Assembly: GCA_017882375.1 (NCBI GenBank)
Contig: JADGPP010000033.1
Span: forward strand, 1 to 34,292
DNA length: 34,292 bases
Source: Solirubrobacteraceae bacterium
GTDB lineage: Bacteria > Actinomycetota > Thermoleophilia > Solirubrobacterales > Solirubrobacteraceae
Direction of reading: 5' to 3'
Made by a program: the position numbers and the translations under genes. Of the stretch, positions 7,523-13,818 are shown in pieces. Position 1 is the stretch's first letter. Every line of letters starts with the position of its first letter. The notes beneath the pieces were generated by a model that saw nothing but the letters and a program-made list of their open reading frames with translations, was not told the origin of the DNA and made no database searches.

Positions 7523-8131
7523 ATGCAAGACACGTCCACCGAGGTAGCGCTACCTCTCGACAAGGCGGACTGGACGAAGGACCACTGGAAGGCCGACACG
7601 GCCGCGCTCATAAAGCGTAGTGACGAAGCCACCGAACGCGCTATGGCAGAGAATGGCGGGCGACTCGACGGGATGCTCATATGCAATGACACCGGCAGCT
7701 ATCTTGCGACGCCGGCCGACACCGAGATTGAAGAACGCTTCGACCGAGCAAGGCCCGGGTCAGACGAAGCCGTGGCGTTGTCCCGGCGGATCTACGCCGC
7801 CAGCGAGCGCCAGGACCAGGAACGGACACGATCACGGCGACAGAGCTGCGCGTGGCGTCCGAGCGGCATACGGAAGGGGATCGCGCGAGTCCATGCGCGC
7901 GCACGGCGCGGACTCCGCGGTGGTAAACCCGCGTCGCGCTCTAGCCGCACAAGCTCGCGTAGCTCCTGCAGCAGCGGCGAACCATCCGATAGTGACGGGC
8001 CGGGTGAAAGACCCCGGCAAGTAGCGATCCTCCCGGCCGCAAGCAACGCGCGGCCTACATGTAGCCACCAGCCGCGCCACGTCGCGGTCGTCCTGGACGA
8101 TTGGCTGACCGCGATCGGGGGCCAGCGATGA
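7523..8131 (+). CDS. Unknown element protein, C-terminal frame uncertain
   Basis: 202 residues from the ATG at 7523 (RBS GAAAGG). Residues 1-95 look genuine (acidic, helical: DKADWTKDHWKADTAALIKR, LSRRIYAASERQDQER). From about 7825 the frame becomes very Arg/Ser-rich and looks like a shadow, whereas a neighbouring frame reads DTITATELRVASERHTEGDR and stops near 7925. The last ~20 residues (RHVAVVLDDWLTAIGGQR) look genuine again and the stop overlaps the next start (ATGA). A frameshift near 7825 with a second small gene downstream would explain this. No family recognised. Confidence 0.45.
   Translation: MQDTSTEVALPLDKADWTKDHWKADTAALIKRSDEATERAMAENGGRLDGMLICNDTGSYLATPADTEIEERFDRARPGSDEAVALSRRIYAASERQDQERTRSRRQSCAWRPSGIRKGIARVHARARRGLRGGKPASRSSRTSSRSSCSSGEPSDSDGPGERPRQVAILPAASNARPTCSHQPRHVAVVLDDWLTAIGGQR
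7893..8024 (+). CDS. Possible 43-residue protein in an alternative frame
   Basis: ATG at 7893, ending at TAG 8024. The product is Ala/Val-rich and ends ANHPIVTGRVKDPGK, which looks more like a real protein than the overlapping Arg/Ser-rich frame of the neighbouring entry. GGAAGGGG lies about 12 bases upstream. It is an alternative reading of the same DNA as the C-terminal part of the 7523-8131 entry. Confidence 0.3.
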   Translation: MRAHGADSAVVNPRRALAAQARVAPAAAANHPIVTGRVKDPGK

Positions 8132-8340
8132 GCGTGCGACCCTTGGATGAGCTCGGCCCCGTGCAGGGCGAGATACTCGCCGAGCGACAGGACATGTTTG
8201 CGGTCGACGTTCGCCGCAATGGGTTCGGCAGCTTCGATGTTGTGCTGCGCATCGACGGCAGCTATGCGATTCCATCATGGGCAGAGGACGCGGCCGAGTA
8301 TTGGGCGCGGCAGCTCGGCGTGCCGCGGGTGGACTCATGA
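8128..8340 (+). CDS. Small unknown element protein
   Basis: 70 residues. ATG at 8128 overlaps the upstream stop (ATGA) and its own stop overlaps the next start at 8337, so it sits in a coupled chain. The middle reads FAVDVRRNGFGSFDVVLRIDG, a likely beta sheet, and the end AEDAAEYWARQLGV a helix. An earlier in-frame ATG at 8101 is possible but would overlap the upstream gene. No family recognised. Confidence 0.6.
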   Translation: MSVRPLDELGPVQGEILAERQDMFAVDVRRNGFGSFDVVLRIDGSYAIPSWAEDAAEYWARQLGVPRVDS

Positions 8341-9452
8341 GCCCGCTGACCGATCTGACCAGGCCAACGAGCAACGGGGTAGCAGACTGCGACCCCGTAC
8401 CGGCGCCCGTCGAGAGCTGGCCCGAGTTGGGCACGCGCGAGCTACCGGCCTTCCCGGTAGAGGCGCTGCCGGGCGACGTGCGGGCATGGGTAGAGGCCGT
8501 CGCGGCTGAGACTCAAACCCCGCTCGACCTTGCGGCGATGGCCGCGCTCGGAGTGCTCGGCGCCGCCGCCCAGGGGGGCGCAGTAGTTGACTGCGGATGG
8601 GAGGAGGAGCTATCGCTATTTCTGCTCGTTGCCCTCCCGAGCGGTGAGCGTAAGTCCTCCATCCTCCGCGCGGCGGTGGCCCCGCTGCGCGAACTAGAGC
8701 GCGAGCGCTCTGACGAAGCAGCACCGGGCATCCGCGAACTACGCGCCAAGCGCGATGTATTGGAGGTTCGACGGCGCAAGCTGACCAAAGCGGCCGGCGA
8801 GGCGTCCGAGCCCGAGAAGCGCACGGTGGCAGAAGCGGAACTAGCCGAGGCCGACGAGCTGCTAGCCGAGATCGGCGAGCCGGTGGCGCCTAGGTTGCTC
8901 GCTGATGATCTGACCCCTGAGGCGCTTGGAGGACTGCTCGCGCTACACGGCCAGATTGCGGTGATAGCGGCCGAGAGCGCGTTTCTGGACAACCTGAGCG
9001 GGCGCTATAGCGAAAACGGCGCGAACCTTCACCTACTCTGCGCCGCCTACTCAGGCGAGCCGACGACGATCGACCGCCGCAACCGTGACCCCGAGATCAT
9101 CGACCGGCCGCTAGTCAGCGTGGCTCTGACGGTACAGCCGCATGTACTAAGCGCGCTCATCGACCATCCGATAGCGAGGGCTCAGGGACTCGTTGGGCGG
9201 TTCGCCTACGCGCTGCCCGTGACGAGGCTCGGCCATCGGCAGATTGACGCCCCGAGAGCGTCCGCTGAGGCGTCGCAGGCATGGGCCAATTGCGTGCGCC
9301 AAGTTGCTGACAAAACCGACAGAACCCCTAAAACGGCTAATTGTGTCGGTTCTGTCAGCGTGTCGCATAGTACTGTAACTAAACTAACTCTCTCTCTCTC
9401 TCTGCATTCCAGAGCTTCACGAAACTACGCATTGAGCAAGAGGCGAGGCTGA
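8337..9452 (+). CDS. DUF3987 primase/helicase-like protein, N-terminal part of a split gene
   Basis: 371 residues from ATG 8337 (overlaps the previous stop). DUF3987 proteins are RecA-fold replication ATPases of phages and integrative elements. Seen here: ALPSGERKSSILR, the family's P-loop equivalent (about 97-109), a coiled-coil insert rich in Glu/Arg/Lys (120-175), IAVIAAESAFLDNLSGRYS (Walker-B-like), and LVSVALTVQPHVL. After residue ~322 comes an unusual stretch DKTDRTPKTANCVGSVSVSH coded by an inverted repeat, then a (CT)8 tract at 9388-9403, after which this frame ends within 50 bases. The true C-terminus continues in the -1 frame (FQSFTKLRIEQEARL...). Removing one CT unit restores one frame. 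Confidence 0.8.
   Translation: MSPLTDLTRPTSNGVADCDPVPAPVESWPELGTRELPAFPVEALPGDVRAWVEAVAAETQTPLDLAAMAALGVLGAAAQGGAVVDCGWEEELSLFLLVALPSGERKSSILRAAVAPLRELERERSDEAAPGIRELRAKRDVLEVRRRKLTKAAGEASEPEKRTVAEAELAEADELLAEIGEPVAPRLLADDLTPEALGGLLALHGQIAVIAAESAFLDNLSGRYSENGANLHLLCAAYSGEPTTIDRRNRDPEIIDRPLVSVALTVQPHVLSALIDHPIARAQGLVGRFAYALPVTRLGHRQIDAPRASAEASQAWANCVRQVADKTDRTPKTANCVGSVSVSHSTVTKLTLSLSLHSRASRNYALSKRRG
9306..9368 (+). repeat. Inverted repeat inside the DUF3987 gene
   Basis: GACAGAACC (9318-9326) is complementary to GGTTCTGTC (9348-9356). The left arm with its flank (9306-9327) is identical over 22 bases to 9878-9899, and the right arm (9344-9368) is a 23/25 inverted match to 9869-9893. It encodes DKTDRT on one arm and VGSVSVSH on the other. 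Confidence 0.8.
9388..9403 (+). repeat. (CT)8 dinucleotide tract at the frameshift point
   Basis: Eight CT units in otherwise non-repetitive coding DNA. Upstream is the open frame of the DUF3987 N-terminus, downstream the family's C-terminal frame, displaced so that one CT unit fewer, or a -1 ribosomal slip, would join them. Confidence 0.9.
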
Positions 9453-10042
9453 CCCCTACGGGCAACCTGAGAGCCGTTGCGGATTGGGCGGCAAGGCAAC
9501 CGGGGCGCGTCGCGCGGATCGCGGGGCTGTTGCACCTAGCCCGCGACGAAAGCGGCCAGGAGATCAGCGGCGAGGTAATGGCCGACGCTCTGACGATCGG
9601 TGACTACCTGCTCGACCACGGGCTCGCGGCGTTGACCGGCCCGGATGCGGTCACTCGCCGAGCACTTCAATGGCTCGCAGCTCGCGGCGAGGACACCGTG
9701 ACCTTGCGGGAGCTGTTGCGCGGCCCGCTTGGCGGCCACGGCACTTCCGAGCAGGCGCTAGGACTCGCGGAAAACCTAGTCCAGTACGGGGCTGCGCGCC
9801 CGATTCTCACTGAGCATTCCGGCCCAGGGCGCCCGCCGAGCCCGGCCTACGAAATCAATCCCGCAGTCATGCGACATGCTGACAAAACCGACAGAACCCA
9901 CAACGGGAACGGGGCCGACGACAGCCAAGACGTCGCGGAGCTGATCGCAGCGATAGAGGCGGCGACCAACGACGGCGAGCGCGACAACTACCGCCGAGTA
10001 TTGGCGAAGGTGGCGCCCGAGCACCCGGAGGCGCGGCAATGA
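9404..10042 (+). pseudogene. DUF3987 protein, C-terminal part in shifted frame
   Basis: The frame entered just after the CT tract reads AFQSFTKLRIEQEARLTP, then NLRAVADWAARQPGRVARIA and GLLHLARDE, the typical end of the DUF3987 domain (acidic helix, W..R.PG...RIAGLLHLA). It continues with a winged-helix-like region (LQWLAARGEDTVTLREL, LAENLVQYGAARPI) and a tail containing HADKTDRTH, coded by the second copy of the 22-bp repeat. If translated alone, a TTG at 9530 is the first plausible start, giving 170 residues; a fusion with the upstream part by slippage is more attractive. Stop overlaps the next ATG at 10039. Confidence 0.75.
9869..9899 (+). repeat. Second copy of the DKTDRT-coding repeat
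   Basis: Bases 9878-9899 equal 9306-9327 exactly, and 9869-9893 match the inverse of 9344-9368 in 23 of 25 positions. It lies near the 3' end of the same split gene and encodes RHADKTDRT. Confidence 0.8.
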
Positions 10043-10389
10043 GCGCCACCTACGAACCCAGCAGTCTCGATCTAGCGCTCGAATACCTGCGCGTCCACGG
10101 GTTGCCCTACCGATGGGCAGAGCAGGACGTGAAGGTATGGGAGGCCGTCTGTCCTGCCTGCCGGGCGATGGAATGGGGGCTGACGATCCGCGAGCCCGTG
10201 CGCAATGGCCCAATCAGCCTTCAGTGCTCAAGCGGATGCACGGTCGATGAGATCCGCCAGGCGCTAGAGGCCGATCCGATAGAGCCGCGCGTCGAGCAGG
10301 CGCTCGCGCTGGCAGAACAAGCGAGGCAAGTAGCAGCAGAATCCCTCGCAGCTCTAGAGTCGCACTTGGCGAAAGGGAAGCGGCAATGA
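10039..10389 (+). CDS. Small primase-type zinc-ribbon protein
   Basis: 116 residues. ATG 10039 overlaps the stop of the DUF3987 frame. It shows a CHC2-like zinc site: VCPACRAMEWGLTIRE ... ISLQCSSGCTVDEIRQAL, i.e. C-x2-C then C-x3-C at about residues 38-41 and 62-66, followed by a helix. The same arrangement occurs in zinc-binding domains of DNA primases, which fits the preceding DUF3987 gene. The C-terminus is a long Ala/Glu helix. Probably a DNA-binding partner in element replication; that role is inferred. Confidence 0.75.
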   Translation: MSATYEPSSLDLALEYLRVHGLPYRWAEQDVKVWEAVCPACRAMEWGLTIREPVRNGPISLQCSSGCTVDEIRQALEADPIEPRVEQALALAEQARQVAAESLAALESHLAKGKRQ

Positions 10390-10589
10390 GCGCGCCTATC
10401 GCTCGACCCGACCCACCGAGACTGGCGCTGAACGTGGCCGAGTCCTGCGCCGCGCTCGGGATCAGTGCCGACACGTTCACGGCCAACGTCCTGCCGGGCA
10501 TCCGCACTGTGCGCCTAGGTCGACGCATCGTCATCCCCGTCAGTGAGTTGCAGCGCTGGCTAGACGAGCATGGCGAGGCGCTGCCATGA
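10386..10589 (+). CDS. Excisionase-like helix-turn-helix protein
   Basis: 67 residues, ATG overlapping the previous stop. The sequence LALNVAESCAALGISADTF followed by IRTVRLGRRIVIPVSELQRWL is the MerR/excisionase (HTH_17) pattern: helix-turn-helix, a basic wing, and a closing helix. In integrative elements such proteins bend attachment-site DNA for excision or act as small activators. It is far from the integrase genes (10 kb), so either role is possible. Confidence 0.85.
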   Translation: MSAPIARPDPPRLALNVAESCAALGISADTFTANVLPGIRTVRLGRRIVIPVSELQRWLDEHGEALP

Positions 10590-10855
10590 CACATCCATCT
10601 TCGCCGACGTCGGTTAGTGCGAAGGTCGGGGCACGGACCGCTGTACTCCTCCAGGTGGGCGGCACCGACCCCGACAGTAATAGCGAAGCGACATACCGAC
10701 GACAACTGCGAGCGACACGGCGCGCACTACGCACGAAGGTGCAATGCCCATGCGGCGAATGGTTCAGGCCGACGCGCTCAGACCAGCGCTTTCATGCCGG
10801 TGCCTGCCGAGTGGCCTCACATCGTGGACGCCTACCCGTTACAACGGACGCCTAG
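10586..10855 (+). CDS. Small zinc-finger-like element protein
   Basis: 89 residues, start overlapping the previous stop (ATGA). The C-terminus holds CPCGEWFRPTRSDQRFHAGAC and then RVASHR, the pattern of small phage zinc fingers usually written C.CG..F.P.R.DQRFCS..CR..AHR; here the usual third Cys is His. The N-terminus is unremarkable. Likely nucleic-acid binding; no specific function known. Confidence 0.65.
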   Translation: MTHPSSPTSVSAKVGARTAVLLQVGGTDPDSNSEATYRRQLRATRRALRTKVQCPCGEWFRPTRSDQRFHAGACRVASHRGRLPVTTDA

Positions 10856-10904
10856 CCGTTACCAACTACTGGTGAATGGCACCGATTCATGCTCATATCA
10901 ACCT

Positions 10905-11090
10905 ATGAGCACAAGCACGCAGGAGAAAGCAGCGCAGTTCAGCGTCCAGCTCGACCAGCCACTACGTCAGCGTCTCGCCGAACGAGCAGAGCGCGAAGAC
11001 AGATCATCAGGACAGATAGTGCGATTGGCCCTGCGCGACTACTTGGACAACGGCGAGCGGGCGTCGACCGGGCAGGCGGCACGGTACTGA
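10905..11090 (+). CDS. CopG-like ribbon-helix-helix regulator
   Basis: 61 residues from ATG 10905. The sequence AQFSVQLDQPLRQRLAERAE then DRSSGQIVRLALRDYL is a ribbon-helix-helix fold: a short strand, two amphipathic helices and an S-x-x-I-V-R-x-A-L turn. Such dimers bind operators or serve as antitoxins; no toxin gene is adjacent, so a regulator of the element is more likely. The start lacks a strong ribosome binding site; a longer frame upstream is not protein-like. Confidence 0.8.
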   Translation: MSTSTQEKAAQFSVQLDQPLRQRLAERAEREDRSSGQIVRLALRDYLDNGERASTGQAARY

Positions 11091-11292
11091 TGAGGGTAGG
11101 GGCGTCACATATCACGGGCGCTGTAGCGAGCGGTAGGCGGTGCGTAGACCCCCCAGGGGGCCTCGCAATCACTGGTTCGGGTTGCCAACTCACCCTGATA
11201 ATTCTCCGCGAAAAACAGCGGAAATCTCAAAGCGTTTCGGGGCAGTTCCTAAGTCACGCGTGCGCCCGAATACGCGCCCGTGAGCAGGCGCA

Positions 11293-11478
11293 ATGACCGC
11301 CAAGCCGACCAGTTGCGGCCGGTGCGATGTGCCGATCACGCAGAAGCCGACGGGGCGCCCTCGGAAGTATTGCCCGACATGCGTTCCGATCGTCCAGCAG
11401 GAGCAATCCGCCGCATGGGATCGCATCCGACGACCATGGCGATACCGCGCCGAGGCGCGAGAGAGGACGGCAGCATGA
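11293..11478 (+). CDS. Small phage zinc-ribbon protein
   Basis: 61 residues. Two Cys pairs: SCGRCDVPITQKPTGRPRKY then CPTC, the common phage pattern C-x2-C...GRPRKYC-x2-C. The rest is basic (WDRIRRPWRYRAEARERTAA). Its stop overlaps the next start at 11475. About 200 bases of non-coding DNA precede it, containing the hairpin TCCGC...GCGGA near 11201-11222, so a transcription unit may begin here. Function unknown, probably nucleic-acid binding. Confidence 0.7.
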   Translation: MTAKPTSCGRCDVPITQKPTGRPRKYCPTCVPIVQQEQSAAWDRIRRPWRYRAEARERTAA

Positions 11479-11999
11479 GTCTTTACGACGACGCGCTAGA
11501 AGCGCTGAGGGACGCTGGCCTGAACGAAGGCCGGGACGTGCTCTTTGGCCGCGAACATCAACCCACTGTGTGGGAGCGCGAACTGCGCGAGCGTGGATTT
11601 GGCGTCGAGGCCGACATCGTGGCGCATGTCGTATCGCCGCCGCCGAAGCCACCGCCCGCCGAGCCGGCCATCCCCGCCGGCTATCCGGTACGCGAGGGCT
11701 GCGCTCCGCTCCGATCGCAGGAGGAGTGGGAAAAGCTCGATCAGAAGGAGCGCCTAGCGCGCATGGATGAGGTCGACTGGTTGTTGGCGAACGACTGGCC
11801 CGACGCGCCCGACGCGCCTGCCGCTCAGGCGCCCGCCGCCGCTGCTGCGCAATTGCCGCCCGACATCCGGCCCATTGAGGAGCTGGAGGCTTACGAACGG
11901 CTGCCAACTCCTCGGAGCGGTGCTGAGCAGCGGGAGCGCGAGGCTCAGTTCGCGCGTCTCGAGCCATCGTTCGAGTTCCACCTTTCTCAAGGCCGATGA
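11475..11999 (+). CDS. Unknown acidic element protein
   Basis: 174 residues, ATG overlapping the previous stop. Helical N-terminus (YDDALEALRDAGLNEGRDVL), a proline-rich linker (VVSPPPKPPPAEPAIPAGYP), a middle with EEWEKLDQKERLARMDEVDW, an Ala/Pro linker, and an acidic C-terminus. No membrane segment or catalytic motif. It occupies the position where head or packaging genes would stand in a siphovirus, but resembles none that I know. Confidence 0.65.
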   Translation: MSLYDDALEALRDAGLNEGRDVLFGREHQPTVWERELRERGFGVEADIVAHVVSPPPKPPPAEPAIPAGYPVREGCAPLRSQEEWEKLDQKERLARMDEVDWLLANDWPDAPDAPAAQAPAAAAAQLPPDIRPIEELEAYERLPTPRSGAEQREREAQFARLEPSFEFHLSQGR

Positions 12000-12022
12000 C
12001 CCCTACTACCGGAAGGTCAGAC

Positions 12023-12640
12023 ATGAGCACGGCAACGCCCATAGACGCACTACAGGAGCGGCTTACCGCTGCTCAGGCAGAGAAGGTCGAGGCCGAGTCG
12101 GCAATCGGCAAGGTAGTGCTCGACGGAGGCGACGAACGCGCCGCACGCAAGCGCGTCGAGGATGCAAGCGCGACGGTCGAGAATCTGCGACTCGCAATCA
12201 CCGAGCAGCAATACCGCGACGAGGCGGCGGACGCTGAGCGGCGCAAGCAGCGCGAAGCCGATGCGCGGTATCGGTGGATTGCCTGGCACTTGGCGCACAT
12301 GCGCCGACTCGCGACGATGCTTGACGTACAGCGCCAGCTCGACGCGGCTGCATCCGCTCTGGAAGCGCTCGGCTCGCCCGATAGCGGCGATGTCGTCGGC
12401 CCGGAGGGGAGCACCGCGTGGATTCAGGCCGAGATCGAGGCGGGCAGGTTGCCAACGCTCACCTGCTACAGCAATCGGCCCGTCAGCGACGGCATCGAAC
12501 ACCGGAGTGCCAGCCGACGGTACACCGAGGAAATCGAACGGCTCAGGCCCGCCGAGCACGCCAAGGTGCTCGAAGCCGAGCTCAAGGCGCTCGCCAAAGG
12601 CGTCGACACGCGCGCTATCTCCCTCCCCTGGACGGCGTAG
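12023..12640 (+). CDS. Unknown coiled-coil element protein
   Basis: 205 residues. ATG 12023 has GGAAGG eight bases upstream and is preferred over the ATG at 11996, which overlaps the previous stop. Residues 5-125 are predicted coiled coil (LQERLTAAQAEKVEAESAIG, RLAITEQQYRDEAADAERRK). The C-terminus has ASRRYTEEIERLRPAEHAKV. Codons end at a TAG overlapping the next gene's GTG. Could be a scaffold- or adaptor-type phage protein; no family is recognised. Confidence 0.65.
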   Translation: MSTATPIDALQERLTAAQAEKVEAESAIGKVVLDGGDERAARKRVEDASATVENLRLAITEQQYRDEAADAERRKQREADARYRWIAWHLAHMRRLATMLDVQRQLDAAASALEALGSPDSGDVVGPEGSTAWIQAEIEAGRLPTLTCYSNRPVSDGIEHRSASRRYTEEIERLRPAEHAKVLEAELKALAKGVDTRAISLPWTA

Positions 12641-12861
12641 TGACCTCGTCGGCCGATACCGGGGCTACTGCTCGCGAGATGAGTAAGGCTGTCGAGCGGG
12701 CGGGCCTCGGCTGTGCAATCGCAGCAGCGCGGTTCACGCTCGCGCGCCAGGGCGGCGGCGAGAAGCTGAGCCGTGACCTCGCGCAAAAAGAGCGTCAACT
12801 GCGCAAGCTCGACGGCGGTCGACTTCGCGGCGCGGTTCGCGCGCTTGTGGGGCGCCGGTAG
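12640..12861 (+). CDS. Small basic element protein
   Basis: 73 residues from GTG 12640, which overlaps the preceding TAG; an internal ATG at 12679 is an alternative start. Strongly basic and helical (EKLSRDLAQKERQLRKLDGG). Its stop is followed directly by the gp10-like gene at 12862. Function unknown. Confidence 0.55.
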   Translation: MTSSADTGATAREMSKAVERAGLGCAIAAARFTLARQGGGEKLSRDLAQKERQLRKLDGGRLRGAVRALVGRR

Positions 12862-13314
12862 ATGGCCGCTCTCCAGGGTTACGGCGTGGTCATGCACGGC
12901 TTCGTGGAGCTGGAGCGGGCGCTTACGCGGATCGACGGGCCCGGAAACTTTGGCTTGGATTACGAGCTCAACCGCCGGATAGGGAATGTCGGGCAGTCGA
13001 TCGCTCGCGTAGCGCCGAGCTTCGTCACGCACAAGACCGGACGCCACGGCGACCCGGGGCAGCCGCGCCTGGAGGACTCGGTAAAGGTCAGCGTGACCAA
13101 ACGTCGAGCCTCGGTCTACTCGTCCTCGATCTATGGCGGCGTGCAGCAGTACGGCGGCGGCCCCCACGCGGGCTGGCATGCGCGCGGCCCGCACGTCCGC
13201 AGAGACCAGGCATCGAAATGGATGTCTCGCGCCGTCGCGTCGCAGCAGGCATTCATCCATGAGGAGCTAGACGGCCTTTTGGATTGGGTTATAAGAGAAT
13301 TCGAGCGAGGCTAA
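12862..13314 (+). CDS. HK97 gp10-like tail completion protein
   Basis: 150 residues. The layout fits the HK97 gp10/head-tail connector family: N-terminal helix (ELERALTRIDG), a second helix (NRRIGNVGQSIARVAPSFV), the typical LEDSVKVSVTKRRASVYSS beta segment, a YGGVQQYGGG turn, and the C-terminal R...WMSRAVASQQAF helix. These proteins finish the neck or tail of siphoviruses. It is directly followed by the tail chaperone gene at 13337; the tail terminator and major tail protein usually found between them are missing. Confidence 0.75.
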   Translation: MAALQGYGVVMHGFVELERALTRIDGPGNFGLDYELNRRIGNVGQSIARVAPSFVTHKTGRHGDPGQPRLEDSVKVSVTKRRASVYSSSIYGGVQQYGGGPHAGWHARGPHVRRDQASKWMSRAVASQQAFIHEELDGLLDWVIREFERG

Positions 13315-13336
13315 TGCCTCGGAGGGAGCGCAACGC

Positions 13337-13732
13337 ATGGCTGGACTGAAGGTAACGATTGAGGATGAGACGTACGAGATCGACTTCGACGCCGTCTCTC
13401 TAGGCGAGGCGCGAGTGCTGAAGCAGCGATTCTCGCTTACCGCGATTAGCGACTTCAACATCTTTGACCCCGATCAGCTCGTCGGCGTGCTGTTCGTTGC
13501 CGTCAAGCGCGGGCATCCTGAGCTGGACGACGACGAAATCATGGCGAAGGTCGAGGCGATCCCGAACGGCCCGATCTTCGATGCGCTCAACAAGCAGGTC
13601 GAGGAGGCGCGCAAGAAAGCGGCAAACCCTCGCAAAGCCGCCGCGAAAGGCTCGCGAGCGGCGGCGGCCCCCAATGGGGCGACGACCCCGAAACGTTCTG
13701 GCGCCCCTTCTACCTCCGCGTCTACGGCATAG
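13337..13732 (+). CDS. Tail assembly chaperone, short form (gpG-like)
   Basis: 131 residues; ATG 13337 follows a strong GGAGGGAG site. Begins LKVTIEDETYEIDFDAVSLG, then EARVLKQRF and a helical middle (LVGVLFVAVKRGHPELDDDE), ending in an Ala/Lys-rich tail. In siphoviruses the chaperone binds the tape measure protein during tail assembly and is made in two forms by ribosomal frameshifting. Position directly before the tape measure gene supports this. The tail after residue 112 is the unslipped end. Confidence 0.8.
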   Translation: MAGLKVTIEDETYEIDFDAVSLGEARVLKQRFSLTAISDFNIFDPDQLVGVLFVAVKRGHPELDDDEIMAKVEAIPNGPIFDALNKQVEEARKKAANPRKAAAKGSRAAAAPNGATTPKRSGAPSTSASTA

Positions 13733-13818
13733 AGCCTTGGCAGATGCACCGCTACTCCGAGAAGCGACTGCGCGAGTTGGCCGATGACTACGCGCAGTCT
13801 CAGGCGGCGGGGCTCTAA
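13337..13818 (+). CDS. Tail assembly chaperone, frameshifted long form (gpGT-like)
   Basis: After codon 112 a -1 shift at 13667-13673 leads into QWGDDPETFWRPFYLRVYG and EPWQMHRYSEKRLRELADDY, ending at TAA 13818, total 160 residues. This acidic-aromatic segment is typical of the T part of G/GT chaperones and has no start codon of its own. The stop touches the tape measure ATG at 13819. Coordinates include the slip, so this is not one continuous frame. Confidence 0.7.
13667..13673 (+). promoter_or_regulatory. Likely -1 ribosomal frameshift site
   Basis: GCC CCC A in the frame of the chaperone. A tRNA on CCC (13670-13672) can slip back onto the preceding CCC, after which CAA TGG GGC is read. 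The run of five C's sits exactly where the conserved downstream frame begins. Downstream structure was not evaluated. Confidence 0.6.

Noticed and set aside
10905-11090. Antitoxin of a toxin-antitoxin pair
   Set aside because: Ribbon-helix-helix protein has no adjacent toxin-like gene.
11100-11290. tRNA-like segment with GGTTCGGGTTGC
   Set aside because: The bases around it do not form acceptor or anticodon stems.
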